Position numbers and translations under genes: made by a program
Shown here: positions 37,345 through 47,793 of the stretch, piece by piece
Position numbering within the stretch: position 1 is the first letter of the stretch
Layout of the letters: the number at the start of each line of letters is the position of its first letter
Origin: Rhizophagus irregularis
Lineage: Eukaryota > Glomeromycota > Glomeromycetes > Glomerales > Glomeraceae
Direction of reading: 5' to 3'
Length of the DNA stretch: 64,000 nt
NCBI RefSeq assembly: GCF_026210795.1
Contig: NC_089460.1
Span: forward strand, 930,001-994,000
Notes under the pieces: model-generated
Told to the model about the DNA's origin: nothing
Database searches by the model: none
What the model saw: the letters and a program-made list of their open reading frames with translations, nothing else

Positions 37345-37570
37345 AGAACCCCGTCTACTACTAAGATATGTTACCAGTAGAAATTTCACTTTCATATGAA
37401 ACCTTACCTTAGGATTTGCTTAAATTCTATTGGTTAATTAACTAAAAAGGAAAAAAAATCATAACAATGTAACATAAAATTTCCTTTTATAGTAGGATCT
37501 TCAAAGAGTTTTATATGTAAACCTTACCTTAGATCACAAGGTGACCTATCTTAATAGTAGGCGGGATCCT
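37345..37570. mobile_element. MITE, AGAACCCCG ends, 8-bp target duplication
   Basis: Ends AGAACCCCGTCTACTACTAA and (reverse complement) AGGATCCCGCCTACTATTAA. The target is GATATCAG at 37337-37344 and GATATCAA at 37571-37578 (one mismatch). The interior is related in inverted orientation to the interior of the MITE 30533-30745. Confidence 0.85.
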
Positions 37571-38262
37571 GATATCAAATTTGGTATAGATACTGAATTC
37601 CAAAAATAAGTTTTAAAAAAATTTTAAAACTTAAATATAAAAAACATTAATTTTTAATGGCTTTTTATTTTTTTTGTAGGAATATTAGTTTTAGCATAGA
37701 TACCAAATTCCAAAGTTAAGTTTTAAAAAATTTTAAAATTTTAATAATAAAAAATATTAATTTTAACGTTTTTTTTATTTTTTTGTGGGAATATTAATTC
37801 CAGCATGGATACTGAATTTCAAAGGTAAATTTTGAAAAAAAAATTAAAACTATTAAAAAAAACATTTTTTAACTAAAAAATGTTTCTTTTTATTTTTTTT
37901 TTGTAAAGAAAATCAGTTCCAACATGAGTACTGATATTCTAGGTAAGTTTTGAAAGAGTTTTGAAACTTTATTAAAAAATATTGATTTTTTAACGTTTTT
38001 TTTATTATTTTATTGTAGGAAAACAGTTCTGACTTGAATACCAAATCCTATTAATAAGTTTTGAAAAAAATTCAAAACTATTAAAAAAAACATTTATTAC
38101 CATTTTTTTTTTATTATTTTATTGTAGGAAAACAGTTCTGACTTGGATACTGAATTTCATAAGTTAGTTTCAAAAAAAATCAAGACTATTTAAAAAATGT
38201 TTATTAAAGTTTTTTTTTATTATTTTATTGTAAGAAAACAGTTCTGACTTGGATATTAAATC

Positions 38263-38557
38263 AGGATCCTGGACATTACATATACAACTCAGTGGTAACT
38301 TTTTCGCAAATTGACCTAAATTTCACAAAAAAAAATCAGTTTTTTGCAATTATCTCGGCATCCAGTAGTTCAATTTGTATGAACTTTTTTTTTTGTTTTG
38401 TAGCTCTCATCAAGCTCTACAAAATAAAAAAAATCTGCATAAATCAGATTACTGGATACTAAGATAATCGCAAAAAACAGAAAATAAAAAAAAAGCAAAT
38501 TTGGTTTTTTTTTGGCAAAAAGTCAGTTGTGAGTTCTATAAGAGATGTCCGGGTCCT
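38263..38557. mobile_element. MITE/foldback, AGGATCCTGG ends, 8-bp target duplication
   Basis: Ends AGGATCCTGGACATTACATA and (reverse complement) AGGACCCGGACATCTCTTAT. The target is ATTAAATC at 38255-38262 and ATCAAATC at 38558-38565. The interior is a palindrome with ATCTCGGCATCCAGTAGTTC on one arm and GATTACTGGATACTAAGATA on the other, plus TGTAGCTCTCATCAAGCTCTACA at the tip. Confidence 0.88.
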
Positions 38558-39344
38558 ATCAAATCCCATAAGTTAGTTTTAAAAAAATTTTTGAAACTAT
38601 TTAAAAAAAATGTTTATTAACATTTTTTTATTATTTTATTATAGGAAAATAGTTCTAACTTAAATACTGAATCCTATAGGTTAGTTTGAAAAAAAATTGA
38701 AACTATTTAAAAAATGTTTATTAATTTTTTTATTATTTTATTGTAAGGAAATGGTTTTAACTTGAATACCAAATCCCATAGGTTAGTTTTAAAAAAAAAT
38801 TTGAAATTATTAAAAAAAATGTTATATTAACAATTTTTTTATTTTCTTTTGTAAAGTATCAATTGTTTCCTTAGATAAAGTTTTGATAGATTTTTGAAAT
38901 TTACTTAAAAAAAACTTTTTTAGCTAAAAAATGATTTTATATATTTTTTTTATAGGAAATCAGTTCCAACATAAATACTGATATTTTAAGCAAAGTTTCA
39001 AAAATTTTTAAAACTTCTTTAAAAAAAAATGTTTTATATTAAAAAAACATTTTTTTATTATACTTTTAGTAAAGAAAATCGGTTCTAATGTGGATACCAA
39101 TATTTTAGGTAAAGTTTTAAAATTTTTAAAACTTAGTTGACCAACCATTTCTTTACTTTTTTTGTAAGTTTCCCCTTTGAATTTTATCAGATCAGGTAAA
39201 TTTTTTACAAACCCAATTTTTTATTTAAAAAATGGGTTACTGTTCTTTTTTTTTTGCATTGGTAGGTTGTTTTCAGACTTTTATCAGGTTAGGTGAAAAT
39301 TATAGGTAAATGATGTATATAAATAATAGATAAATAATAATTTA

Positions 39345-40058
39345 ATTGCTGATCCACATGTGATCGATAGAATTTATATAATAAAATGCAGCGCAACATT
39401 TATATATAAGCCATGTCGATCATGTTTTTATATCAAACAAAATTCAACCATATTGTTATACAATTGCGTAATTTAACACCTGCAATATACGTTTAAGATC
39501 TTAGAAAAAAAAAATTTTTTTATAAAAAGTTTTTTTTCTTTGCAGTTTATAAAGTTTTATATGTAGGAAATAGAGATTTCATAGTATTTACTACTATTTT
39601 ACTTCTATGGTATAAACTCTTTAACTTTTCTTTGACGCTTATAAAACTTTTTTTGATTATTATTTCTGTCAACTATTACATTTTTAATAACACTACGCAC
39701 TTTTATATCTCTTTTTCTTTCACAAATATGTCCAGTTTATAAAAAATATGAATATAATGAAATATATGAATAATAAAAGGACTTTTATTAAGTTTTAGCA
39801 TAATTTCAAAATAGAAATAGTTATCTTGAATTTTTTTCTTAAAAAATAATAAACAAGTCATATAAATATGGACATAATAATGAAGTTCTGATATAATAGC
39901 ACCAGTTGCAACAAGTTTTTTGGGAGTTATATATGTATTTGACGTTGTTGTTTCTTGGGAAAACAGAGATTTCAAACGGCATTTTTTTTTATTAATTAAC
40001 ATAACGCCGCATTTTACTATGTAAATTCTATCGATCACATGCAGATCGGCAATTAATA
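39345..40058. mobile_element. TIR element with ~45-bp inverted ends
   Basis: The left end (TTAATTGCTGATCC, then CATGTGATCGATAGAATTTA, then ATAATAAAATGC) matches the reverse complement of the right end (TTAATTGCCGATCT, CATGTGATCGATAGAATTTA, ATAGTAAAATGC) with few differences. The target duplication is not resolved. A 111-residue minus-strand frame inside (39703-40038) starts within the right terminal repeat and has no recognisable domain, so it is not called a gene. Confidence 0.75.
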
Positions 40059-41467
40059 TGTAATTTTTAATAAAATAAATTAATAAAATTTAATCAATAA
40101 ATTGTTATTATAAAATTAAGAGATAATTTATATATCGCACATGTAATATCATCGCATCCTAATATATCATGTGATTTTTATTTTTTCAAATGATGTAATT
40201 GATGTAAATCTATGATTTAAAAATGATGTAATACTATATGATTAATAAGCTTATTTTTTTAGTAACAATTGTTTGTCCTCTCCTTTTTTTTCGCACAAAG
40301 CCACAAAAATAAAAAAAAAATGGCCAGTTTTCGTTACTGTAAATATTAAATTTTTTGCTTTAAATTTTGTCATTGAAAGTCACTTGGAATAATACTTTTT
40401 CAACTTTTTATCATACAGATGACGATTTTACTTTGAATGAAGATAAAAACAAAAAACTAATGAAAGTTAGTATAATATATGTTTTACATTTGTGGTTATA
40501 AACATATGAATTAATGTAATTTTATATAGGTCTGGAAGACTTTGATATGACTGTCCTTCCTATGGGATCTGTTATAGGTTCAGAATTAGAAAACTTTAAT
40601 GTATCTAAATATCCTTTATTAACTCAACCTGTAGAATTAGTTGTTAGTTCACGTTTTAGTTTTTGAAATATCGCTGAATATTATATAAAAGAGAATGGAA
40701 GACAGAAAGGTTTTATTATTAATCAGTATTGAGTTGAATATAGTAAAATACAGTCATCCAATACCACTGATCGAACTGTAAGAAAAAGAATATTTACTTG
40801 TGAGTATGCTGGAAAATACAAGCCTAAGAAATTAAAACCAATTGACTAGCAACGCAACAAAGAATATAAAAAGATGGATTGCAAATGGTATATTAATTTA
40901 AGCAAACCAGAAAGCAATAATTTTGTATGCATTACCTTCATACAATCTGAACATAATCACGAACTACTTGCTGATAATATAAGATTTGCTGCAAAATTTC
41001 AAAGGTTTGATCAATCTGTAATGAAGGAAATTGAATGTGCAGTTATATATGAACGATATGATGCTTACACTATAAGAAACTTGTTACAACCATTATTTCC
41101 CAACCAGATCTTTTTTACTCAAGATATATCAAATGCCATTCAAAAGATTAAACGCGAAAAACAGATTTCTGGTTCAGATGCATCTGTCTTATTAAAATTT
41201 CTTCTCAAACAACAAAAGGAAGAGCCAATGATGTTTGTACAGCCATTAATTAATGTTGATAGTAACAGATTGTGTGGCATATTTTGAATGACGGCAAATC
41301 AAATTGATTTATGGTCTCGTTACTCAGATGTTATTTTATACGATAACACTTCAAAAACTAATAAGTACAATTATCCACTGTCTTTATTTATACTAGTTGA
41401 TAATGATGGAAAATCATGTTTGGGAGTTCAAGCCTTTTTAAATGATGAAACACAGGAGAGTTATGAG

Positions 41468-41689
41468 AAGATCTCAAAAAATACATAAAAAGATTATATT
41501 TGAGTTTGCTTAAAAAGAACTAAAATTTTCATAAAAATCTTGCCTTTTTTTAGATAGTGCCAGCCTAAATTTTATTGTCCGTTTTGATACTGGCCAGCAT
41601 TATCATAATTCCAGCCCTGAAAAGTTGCTTATTTTAAGCCAAAATCTTGCCGATCATTTATAACCTCCATATGTATTTTTGGGGGTCCT
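41468..41689. mobile_element. MITE, AGGACCC-type ends, 8-bp target duplication
   Basis: Left end AAGATCTCAAAAAATAC and the reverse complement of the right end AGGACCCCCAAAAATAC are inverted repeats. Targets are GTTATGAG (41460-41467) and GTAATGAG (41690-41697). Removing it joins ESYE to WALQ of the MULE transposase, which confirms the ends. Confidence 0.88.
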
Positions 41690-43434
41690 GTAATGAGTGG
41701 GCCCTACAATAGACATTGGACGCAACAGGATCTAAACCAAAGGTTATTTTAATTGGTATGGATCCAGTTATAGATGCTGCATATAGAAATGTATATAAAA
41801 ATACCTATCACATTCATTGTATTTGGCATATATCTCAAAATTGCCAAAACGACTTAAAGCTAAACTTGGAGTTGTAAACTTTAAACAATTTGTTCATGAT
41901 TTCTGGAAAATGTAAAACTCATTATGTTTGGATGTTTTTGAGCAATGATTTCAAAATCTATTGGAAAATTATCCTAATAGTAACGAGTATTTGCATAATC
42001 CAATTTACTCAACACGACATTCTTGGGTACGTGCATTTATAAGCCGAATATTTACAGTTAGAATGCAATCAACACAACATGTTGAATCAATTAATGCAAT
42101 TGTTTATAAAGCTATTTCTTCTAGTTCAACTATGGCTAAAGTTGCCTGCCGAAATTAGGGAGTTTCAGCATGTTGAAATTGTCGAAATTGTCAAAACCTA
42201 AAAATATTACGTTTCACATAATAACTTGGCATCTAATGATCGTAGAATGATGCACCATAGCTCGTTGAAATCGTCTCATAATGACGAGTCAAATGGTAAT
42301 TAAATCATCTTTTTATTTTGCTATAGTTTTACGGCCAAGTCTCCCTTTACTTCTTATGAAGCATCATCGGACTAGTATCCTATCATCCTCAAGAGGTAAC
42401 CATACTACTGAGTACTTATTTTTCCTCAAGCAGACAGTACCATATATGAGGACATCCCCCATTGGGCCACATTTAAGGCTGATCTGAAGCTAGAAATACA
42501 CCGCCTACTTGTCCTTAAACCCATTGTATGATACTGGTATGGTAGCTGTCACCTATAAACAACAATAGTCCGAAATTTTGAAATTTATTTATTTATATTG
42601 TGTAACTTATGTTTTAAAGTACTTTGTCAAAATATTAATTGCTGCGTAAGCGGCAAAATTTTTTTTTTGTCATATTACATGGAATTCTTATGGATTTTCA
42701 TGGAATTTTTGTAAAATCCATAAAAATTACATGAAAACTAGTCCGAAATTTTATATTTTTATTATTGCTACTTATTAAAATTATCCAACTTTAACCCATA
42801 ATATTAATTAAAATTCTTATTAAATTCTATAAAATAATCCGATAGAAATGTTCAGTACATGTTGCTATATCATTTTATCAGTCAATTTACAATTTATAAA
42901 AATTTGAAGTCACTTAATATTAGTGTGGTTTATAGGTGACAGCCACCATACTCAATTTATTTTACGACCTTTAGAGAGCACCTACTTTCATGGAGGACTT
43001 TCAACAGGTAACATCAACCATCTAGTACCCTTCCATACCACCATTTTAGGTACGAGGAATCTTGCATCAAAGACCACTACAGTCTACCTTCACAAGCACT
43101 GATAGTACAGTTGTTTATCGTAAGTGGTATACTTTGGCAGTCATTCAGACGAGAAAGTAAAGCGAGTATGGTGGGTATCGGCCATCCAGGGATCAAATCA
43201 ATCAGGGACCCAAAAACACCATGACCCTTAGTTGAAATGTGCAGCCTAACTGTACACACTAATTCACCATGATGCAGTTCAACTACGCTAATCCCTATAC
43301 CTTCATGCTATTGGTTGTAGCATCTGCAGTAAAATTCGTTTAATTTCCGTGATTAGTGGAATTGAACCTGCGACCTGACACGCACTATACTCAGGCTTAA
43401 TGAGGGTCTCAGTCACTTACCACTGAGAAAGGGT

Positions 43435-43665
43435 GATCAACCCTTTAAATCATCTTTTTATGATCACTAGATGCCAAGATATTAAGCAAAACATCAAAAA
43501 TCGGCATTTTGTATTTTATGATACTGCGCTATTTGACGTTTTACTTAATAACTTGGCATCTAATGATTGTAGAAAGATGCACCATAGCTCATTGGAATCG
43601 TCTCATAATGACGAGTTGAATGGTGGTTAAATCATCTTTTTACTTTGCTAGAGTTTTACGGCCAA
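43435..43665. repeat. Palindromic core block
   Basis: A hairpin module carrying GATCACTAGATGCCAAGATA and its inverted copy TAACTTGGCATCTAATGATTG is followed by the AGCTCATTGGAATCGTCTCA module and TTAAATCATCTTTTTACTTT. The same block recurs at 42225-42330 (partial), 45340-45735 and 46700-47110. Confidence 0.85.
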
Positions 43666-45339
43666 GTCTTTTTCTACTTCTTATGGAGCATCATCGGACT
43701 AATATCCTATCATCCCCAAGGGGTAATCATACCACTGAGTACTTATTTTGCCTCAAGTAGATAGCACCATATACTGTATGAAGACATTCCCCATCGGGCT
43801 ACATTTAAGCGCCGATCTGTGGAATACACCGCCTACTCATCCTTAAACCCATTGTATGATATTGGTACTCAATTTATTTTACAACCTTTTAAAGCATTTA
43901 CTTTCATGAAGGACTTTCGATAGGTAGCATTAACCATCTAGTACTTTTCCATACCACCATTTAGGTACAAGGTCTCACTCAAAGGCCACTACAGCCTGCG
44001 ATTACCTAGCACCGATAGTACAGTTGTTTACCAAAGTGGTATATATACTAACTCGGACGGGAAGTAGTAGGCATATCGTTCAGTCACCTGCATGGCGGGT
44101 ATCAATCACCAGTGATCACTAACCAGGACCCAAAGAGTAGGGAATTGAACCCCCATAACCATGCTATCTGTTCTGTGCACAAACACCTTGGTTGGTCTAA
44201 GACCTAACAGAAAGTCTAACTACAGGACTGCGCACATGCCAATAGCCTCATAGGAAACGTTAGAAAGACACCATGACTCTTAGTTGAAATGTGCAGCCTA
44301 ACTGTACACACTAATTCACCATGATGCAGTCCAACTACACTAATCCCTGTACCTTCACGCTATTGGTTGTAGCGTCCGCAGTAAAATTCTTTTTATTTCT
44401 GTGGTCATGAGAATCGAACTTGCGACCTCACCATACTCAACCACCTATTGCCTCTTATGAGACTAATCTCGGGTCTGTGTCCTATCATCTTCACTGAGCA
44501 ACCATTATACCGAGTACTTAATTCCTTAGGCAACAGCACCACTATAGAAGACATCCCCATCGGGCAATTTTAGACTGATCTGAAGCTAGGTACACGCCGC
44601 CTACTCATCCTTAATCTATTGCATGATACTAGTACTCAATTTATTTTTACGACCTTTAGAGAGCATCTACTTTCATGAAGGACTTTCAACAGGTAGCATC
44701 AACCATCTAGTACCCTGCGATTACTTAGCACCGATAGTACAGTTGTTTACCCCAAGTGGTATACTTTGTAGTGACCATTTGGACAGGAAGTAGCAGGCAT
44801 CTGTTCAGGATCACCCCTTATGGCGCATCAACCACCAGGGATCACCAACCAGGATCCAAAGAGTAGGGAATCGAACCCCATAACCATGCTACCTGTTCTG
44901 TGCACGAACACCTTGGTTAGTCTAAGACCTAACAGAAGGTCTAACTACCACTAAGACATTGCACCCTCAGCTTTACCATTTAGAACGACCATCTAGCCAT
45001 TACTGACCTCAAGTGGTATTGTAGAGTGATTACCCGGACAGGAAGTCCCCCCTAAGGTATAGTAGTGACCTCAAGGACAGGACGGCGCACATGCCAATGG
45101 CCTCATAGAAAACGTTAGAAGGACACCATGACCCTTAGTTGAAATGTGCAGCCTAACCGTACACACTAATTCACCATGATGCAGTCCAACTACGCTAATC
45201 CCTGTACCTTCACGCTATTGGTTGTAGCGTCCGCAGTAAAATTCTTTTATTTCCGTGGTCATGGAAATCAAACCTGCAACCTCACCATACTTAGGCTTAA
45301 TGAGGGTCTTAGTGACTAACCACCGAGATAGGGTGACCA

Positions 45340-45735
45340 ACCCTCTTAAATCATCTTTTACGATCACTGGATGCTGAGATAATAGGCGAAATGTCAAACA
45401 GTGCAGTATCGTAAAATACAAAATGCTGATTTTTGACGTTTTGCTCAATATCTCGGTATCCAGTGATCGTAGAAAGATGATTTAACCACCATTCGACTCG
45501 TTGGTATGAGACGATTCCAACGAGCTATGGTACATCTTTTTACGATCACTGGATGCCAAAATATTAAGCAAAATGTCAAAAATCGGCATTTTGTATTTTG
45601 CGATACTGCATCATTTGACGGTTCACATAATAACTGGGCATCCAATGATCGTAGAAAGATGCACCATAGCTCGTTGGAATTGTCTCATAACGATGAGTCA
45701 AATGGTAGTTAAATTATCTTTTTACTTTGCTAGTG
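45340..45735. repeat. Palindromic core block, double copy
   Basis: Alternating hairpin modules: one with arms ATCACTGGATGCTGAGATAA and ATATCTCGGTATCCAGTGAT, one with GACTCGTTGGTATGAGACGA and its inverse, then both again. The SINE-like block follows immediately at a TTTGCTAGTGTTTACGGCC junction, as at 42330 and 43660. Confidence 0.85.
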
Positions 45736-46699
45736 TTTACGGCCAGACCACCCATTGCCTCTTATAAGACTAATCTCGGGTCTGTGTCCTATCATCTCCA
45801 TGGGCAACCATTATACCGAGTACTTAATTCCTCAGGTAACAGCACCACTATTGAAGACATTCCCCATTGGGCCATTTTAGGCTGATCTGAAGCTAGGTAC
45901 ACGCCGCCTACTCATCCTTAACTAATCCATTGCATGATACTGGTACTCAATTATTTTACGACCTTTAGAGAGCACCTACTTTCATTGAGGATTTTCGACA
46001 GGTAACATCAACCATCTAGTACCCTTCCATACCACCATTTTAGGTACTAAGTTTCATTCAAAGGCCACTACAGCCTGTGATTACTTAGCACTGATAATAC
46101 AGTTGTTTCACCCGCAAGTAGTATCTTTTGTAGTATTCTTCAGACAGAAAGTGCAGGCATCTGTCCAGGATCACCCCTTATGGTGGGTATCAACCACCAG
46201 GGATCACTAACCAGGACCCAAAGAGTAGGGAATCGAACCCCATAACCATACTACCTGTTCTGTGCACAAACACCTTGGTTGGTCTAAGACCTAACAGAAG
46301 GTCTAACTACCACTAAGACATTGCACCCTTAGCTTTACCATCTAGGATGACCATCTAGCCATTACTGACCCCAAGCGGTATCGTGTCGAATTCACCGGAC
46401 AGAAGTCCCCCCAAAGTATAGTAGCCGACTCAGGACAGCGACGCGCACATACCAAATGGCCTCATAGGGAACGTTAGAAACACCTTACGATTCCCCGGAT
46501 TGAAATGTGTGGTCTAACTGTACACACTAATTCACCATGATGCAGTCCAACTACGCTAATCCCTGTACCTTCATGCTATTAGTTGTAGCGTCCGCAGTAA
46601 AATTCTTTTTATTTCTGTAGTCATAGGAATCGAACTTGCGACCTCACGCTTCGAAGCTTAATGAGGGTCTCGTACTTAACCACTAAGATAGGTTGACCA

Positions 46700-47110
46700 A
46701 CCCTTGGTTAAATTATCTTTTTACGATCACTGGATGCTGAGATAATAGGTGAAACGTCAAATGGTGCAGTATCACAAAATACAAAATGCCGATTTTTGAT
46801 GTTTCGCTCAATATCTCAGTATCCAGTGATCGTAAAAAGATGATTTAACCACCATTCGACTCGTTGTTATGAGATGATTTCAACGAGCTATGATGCATCT
46901 TTTTACGATTACTGGATGCTGAGATAATAGGTAAAACGTCAAATGGCGCAGTATCACAAAATACAAAATGCCAATTTTTGATATTTCGCTCAATATCTCG
47001 GTATCCAGTGATCGTAGAAAGATGATCTAACTACCATTCGACTCATCATTATGAAACGATTTTAACGAACTATGGTGCATCTTTCTACGATCATTGGATG
47101 CCAAGTTATT
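46700..47110. repeat. Palindromic core block, right copy
   Basis: The same two hairpin modules as at 45340-45735, repeated, ending TTGGATGCCAAGTTATTATG just before the right terminal sequence of the composite. The left counterpart is at 42215-42330, in inverted orientation. Confidence 0.85.
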
Positions 47111-47280
47111 ATGTGAAACGTAATATTTTTAGGTTTTGACAATTTTGACATGTCAAAACTATTTTGGCATTTCAGCATTTTGACAGGTTTTAGTTTCAAC
47201 ATTTTGACAATAGTCTGTAGAGTTTCGGCAGGCAACTTTAATTATGGCTGATGTAGTTGAAGTTTTGGACTCTTGGATGT

Positions 47281-47500
47281 AAGGTTGCCTGCCTAAATCT
47301 CTCCAATATTCTACGATTAGTTTCGCTAAGATTTTACTATAGTTTTATTATAGTTTTGGTAAGATTTGGCAGTTTCAGCATTTTGTCAGGTTTCGCTTTT
47401 CTCCAACTATTTAATAAGACTTTTATATAGTTTCTGCAAAGTTTTGCTATTTTGGCATTTCGCCAACTTGCTAAAACCCCCTAGTTTTACCAGTAATCTT
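47281..47500. mobile_element. Degenerate Mutator-type MITE
   Basis: The left end AAGGTTGCCTGCCTAAATC and the reverse complement of the right end AAGATTACTGGTAAAAC are related. Flanks TCTTGGATGT and ACTCAGATGT agree at 7 of 10 positions. The interior matches, in inverted orientation, the MITE at 17744-17985. It sits 31 bp from the second target copy of the 5.1-kb composite, within the same transposase. Confidence 0.7.
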
Positions 47501-47793
47501 ACTCAGATGTAAAAAGAATCAATGAATAAAGATTTTTTAGCATAGAAATTTAAATCAATAACATTTTATCAACCATTTGTTGTGAATAATTTCTTTAGTA
47601 ATATTAATAGTGCTATCAAAAAATACTTTTCACCACGAATTGTTCAAGAAATCTATAAACAAATGTGTGAATCAGTGCTTTATAAATGTGAACAACTACC
47701 CCTTAACGAGGCCTTTGAATTTATTGATGATCAATTGGTAAGAAATGATTTGTTAGTGAAATTAGGATAAGGAATTAGTTTAGAATTAGAAGT

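Larger units (their letters stand above)
36790..39180 (+). repeat. Exon-like cassettes, array 3 (right part), ~16 units
   Basis: Units of about 100-115 bp repeat the pattern TTTTATTGTAG, an insert of ~36-40 bases (for example GAAAACAGTTCTGACTTG then ATACCAAATCCYATAG), then GTAAGTTTTGAAA or GTTAGTTT, then AAAACATTTATTA. Copies start near 37040, 37122, 37215, 37335, 37680, 37788, 37908, 38018, 38125, 38235, 38645, 38745, 38860, 38955 and 39075. The insert edges resemble 3' and 5' splice sites, though several donors are mutated (GATAAAG, AATAAG). Two MITEs are inserted in the inserts themselves. Confidence 0.8.
42335..46697 (-). repeat. tRNA-derived SINE-like units, about four copies
   Basis: On the minus strand, units contain pol III B-box sequences: GGTTCAATTCC (43358-43368), GGTTCAATTCC (44141-44151), AGTTCGATTC (44411-44420), GGTTCGATTCC (44867-44877), GGTTTGATTTCC (45263-45274), GGTTCGATTCC (46229-46239) and AGTTCGATTCC (46626-46636). 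Upstream of each is an A-box-like CTTAGTGGTTA or CTTAGTGGTAGTTAGACC. Two head types alternate, one beginning AGGGTTGGTCA and one AGGGTGCAATGTCTTAG, each followed by its own conserved body. Spans are roughly 42335-43434, 43665-44455, 44456-45335 and 45738-46697. Their G+C is clearly higher than the surroundings. Confidence 0.75.
42138..47239. mobile_element. 5.1-kb Mutator-type composite, 10-bp target duplication
   Basis: Perfect 17-bp ends AAAGTTGCCTGCCGAAA / TTTCGGCAGGCAACTTT. The target is AACTATGGCT (42128-42137) and AATTATGGCT (47240-47249), one mismatch. Excision restores TMADVVEVL of the host MULE transposase. The ends match the short elements at 17744 and 47281. The interior has no transposase. 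It consists of alternating palindromic core blocks and tRNA-derived SINE-like blocks. Confidence 0.92.

Noticed and set aside
39703-40038. 111-residue minus-strand frame inside a TIR element
   Set aside because: It begins in the terminal inverted repeat, is low in complexity and matches nothing I know.
40532-41287. Reading TGA as tryptophan (alternative code)
   Set aside because: All intact host genes in the window use TGG for Trp and stop at standard codons. The TGA codons are confined to elements with other inactivating lesions.
42281-45767. Several 60-80-residue frames in the composite element
   Set aside because: They lie in the palindromic core and SINE-like repeats and read differently in each copy, so they are not conserved as protein.
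44100-46700. Calling the tRNA-like heads as functional tRNA genes
   Set aside because: B boxes are good, but variable regions are long, anticodon arms are irregular between copies, and each head is fused to a repeat body.
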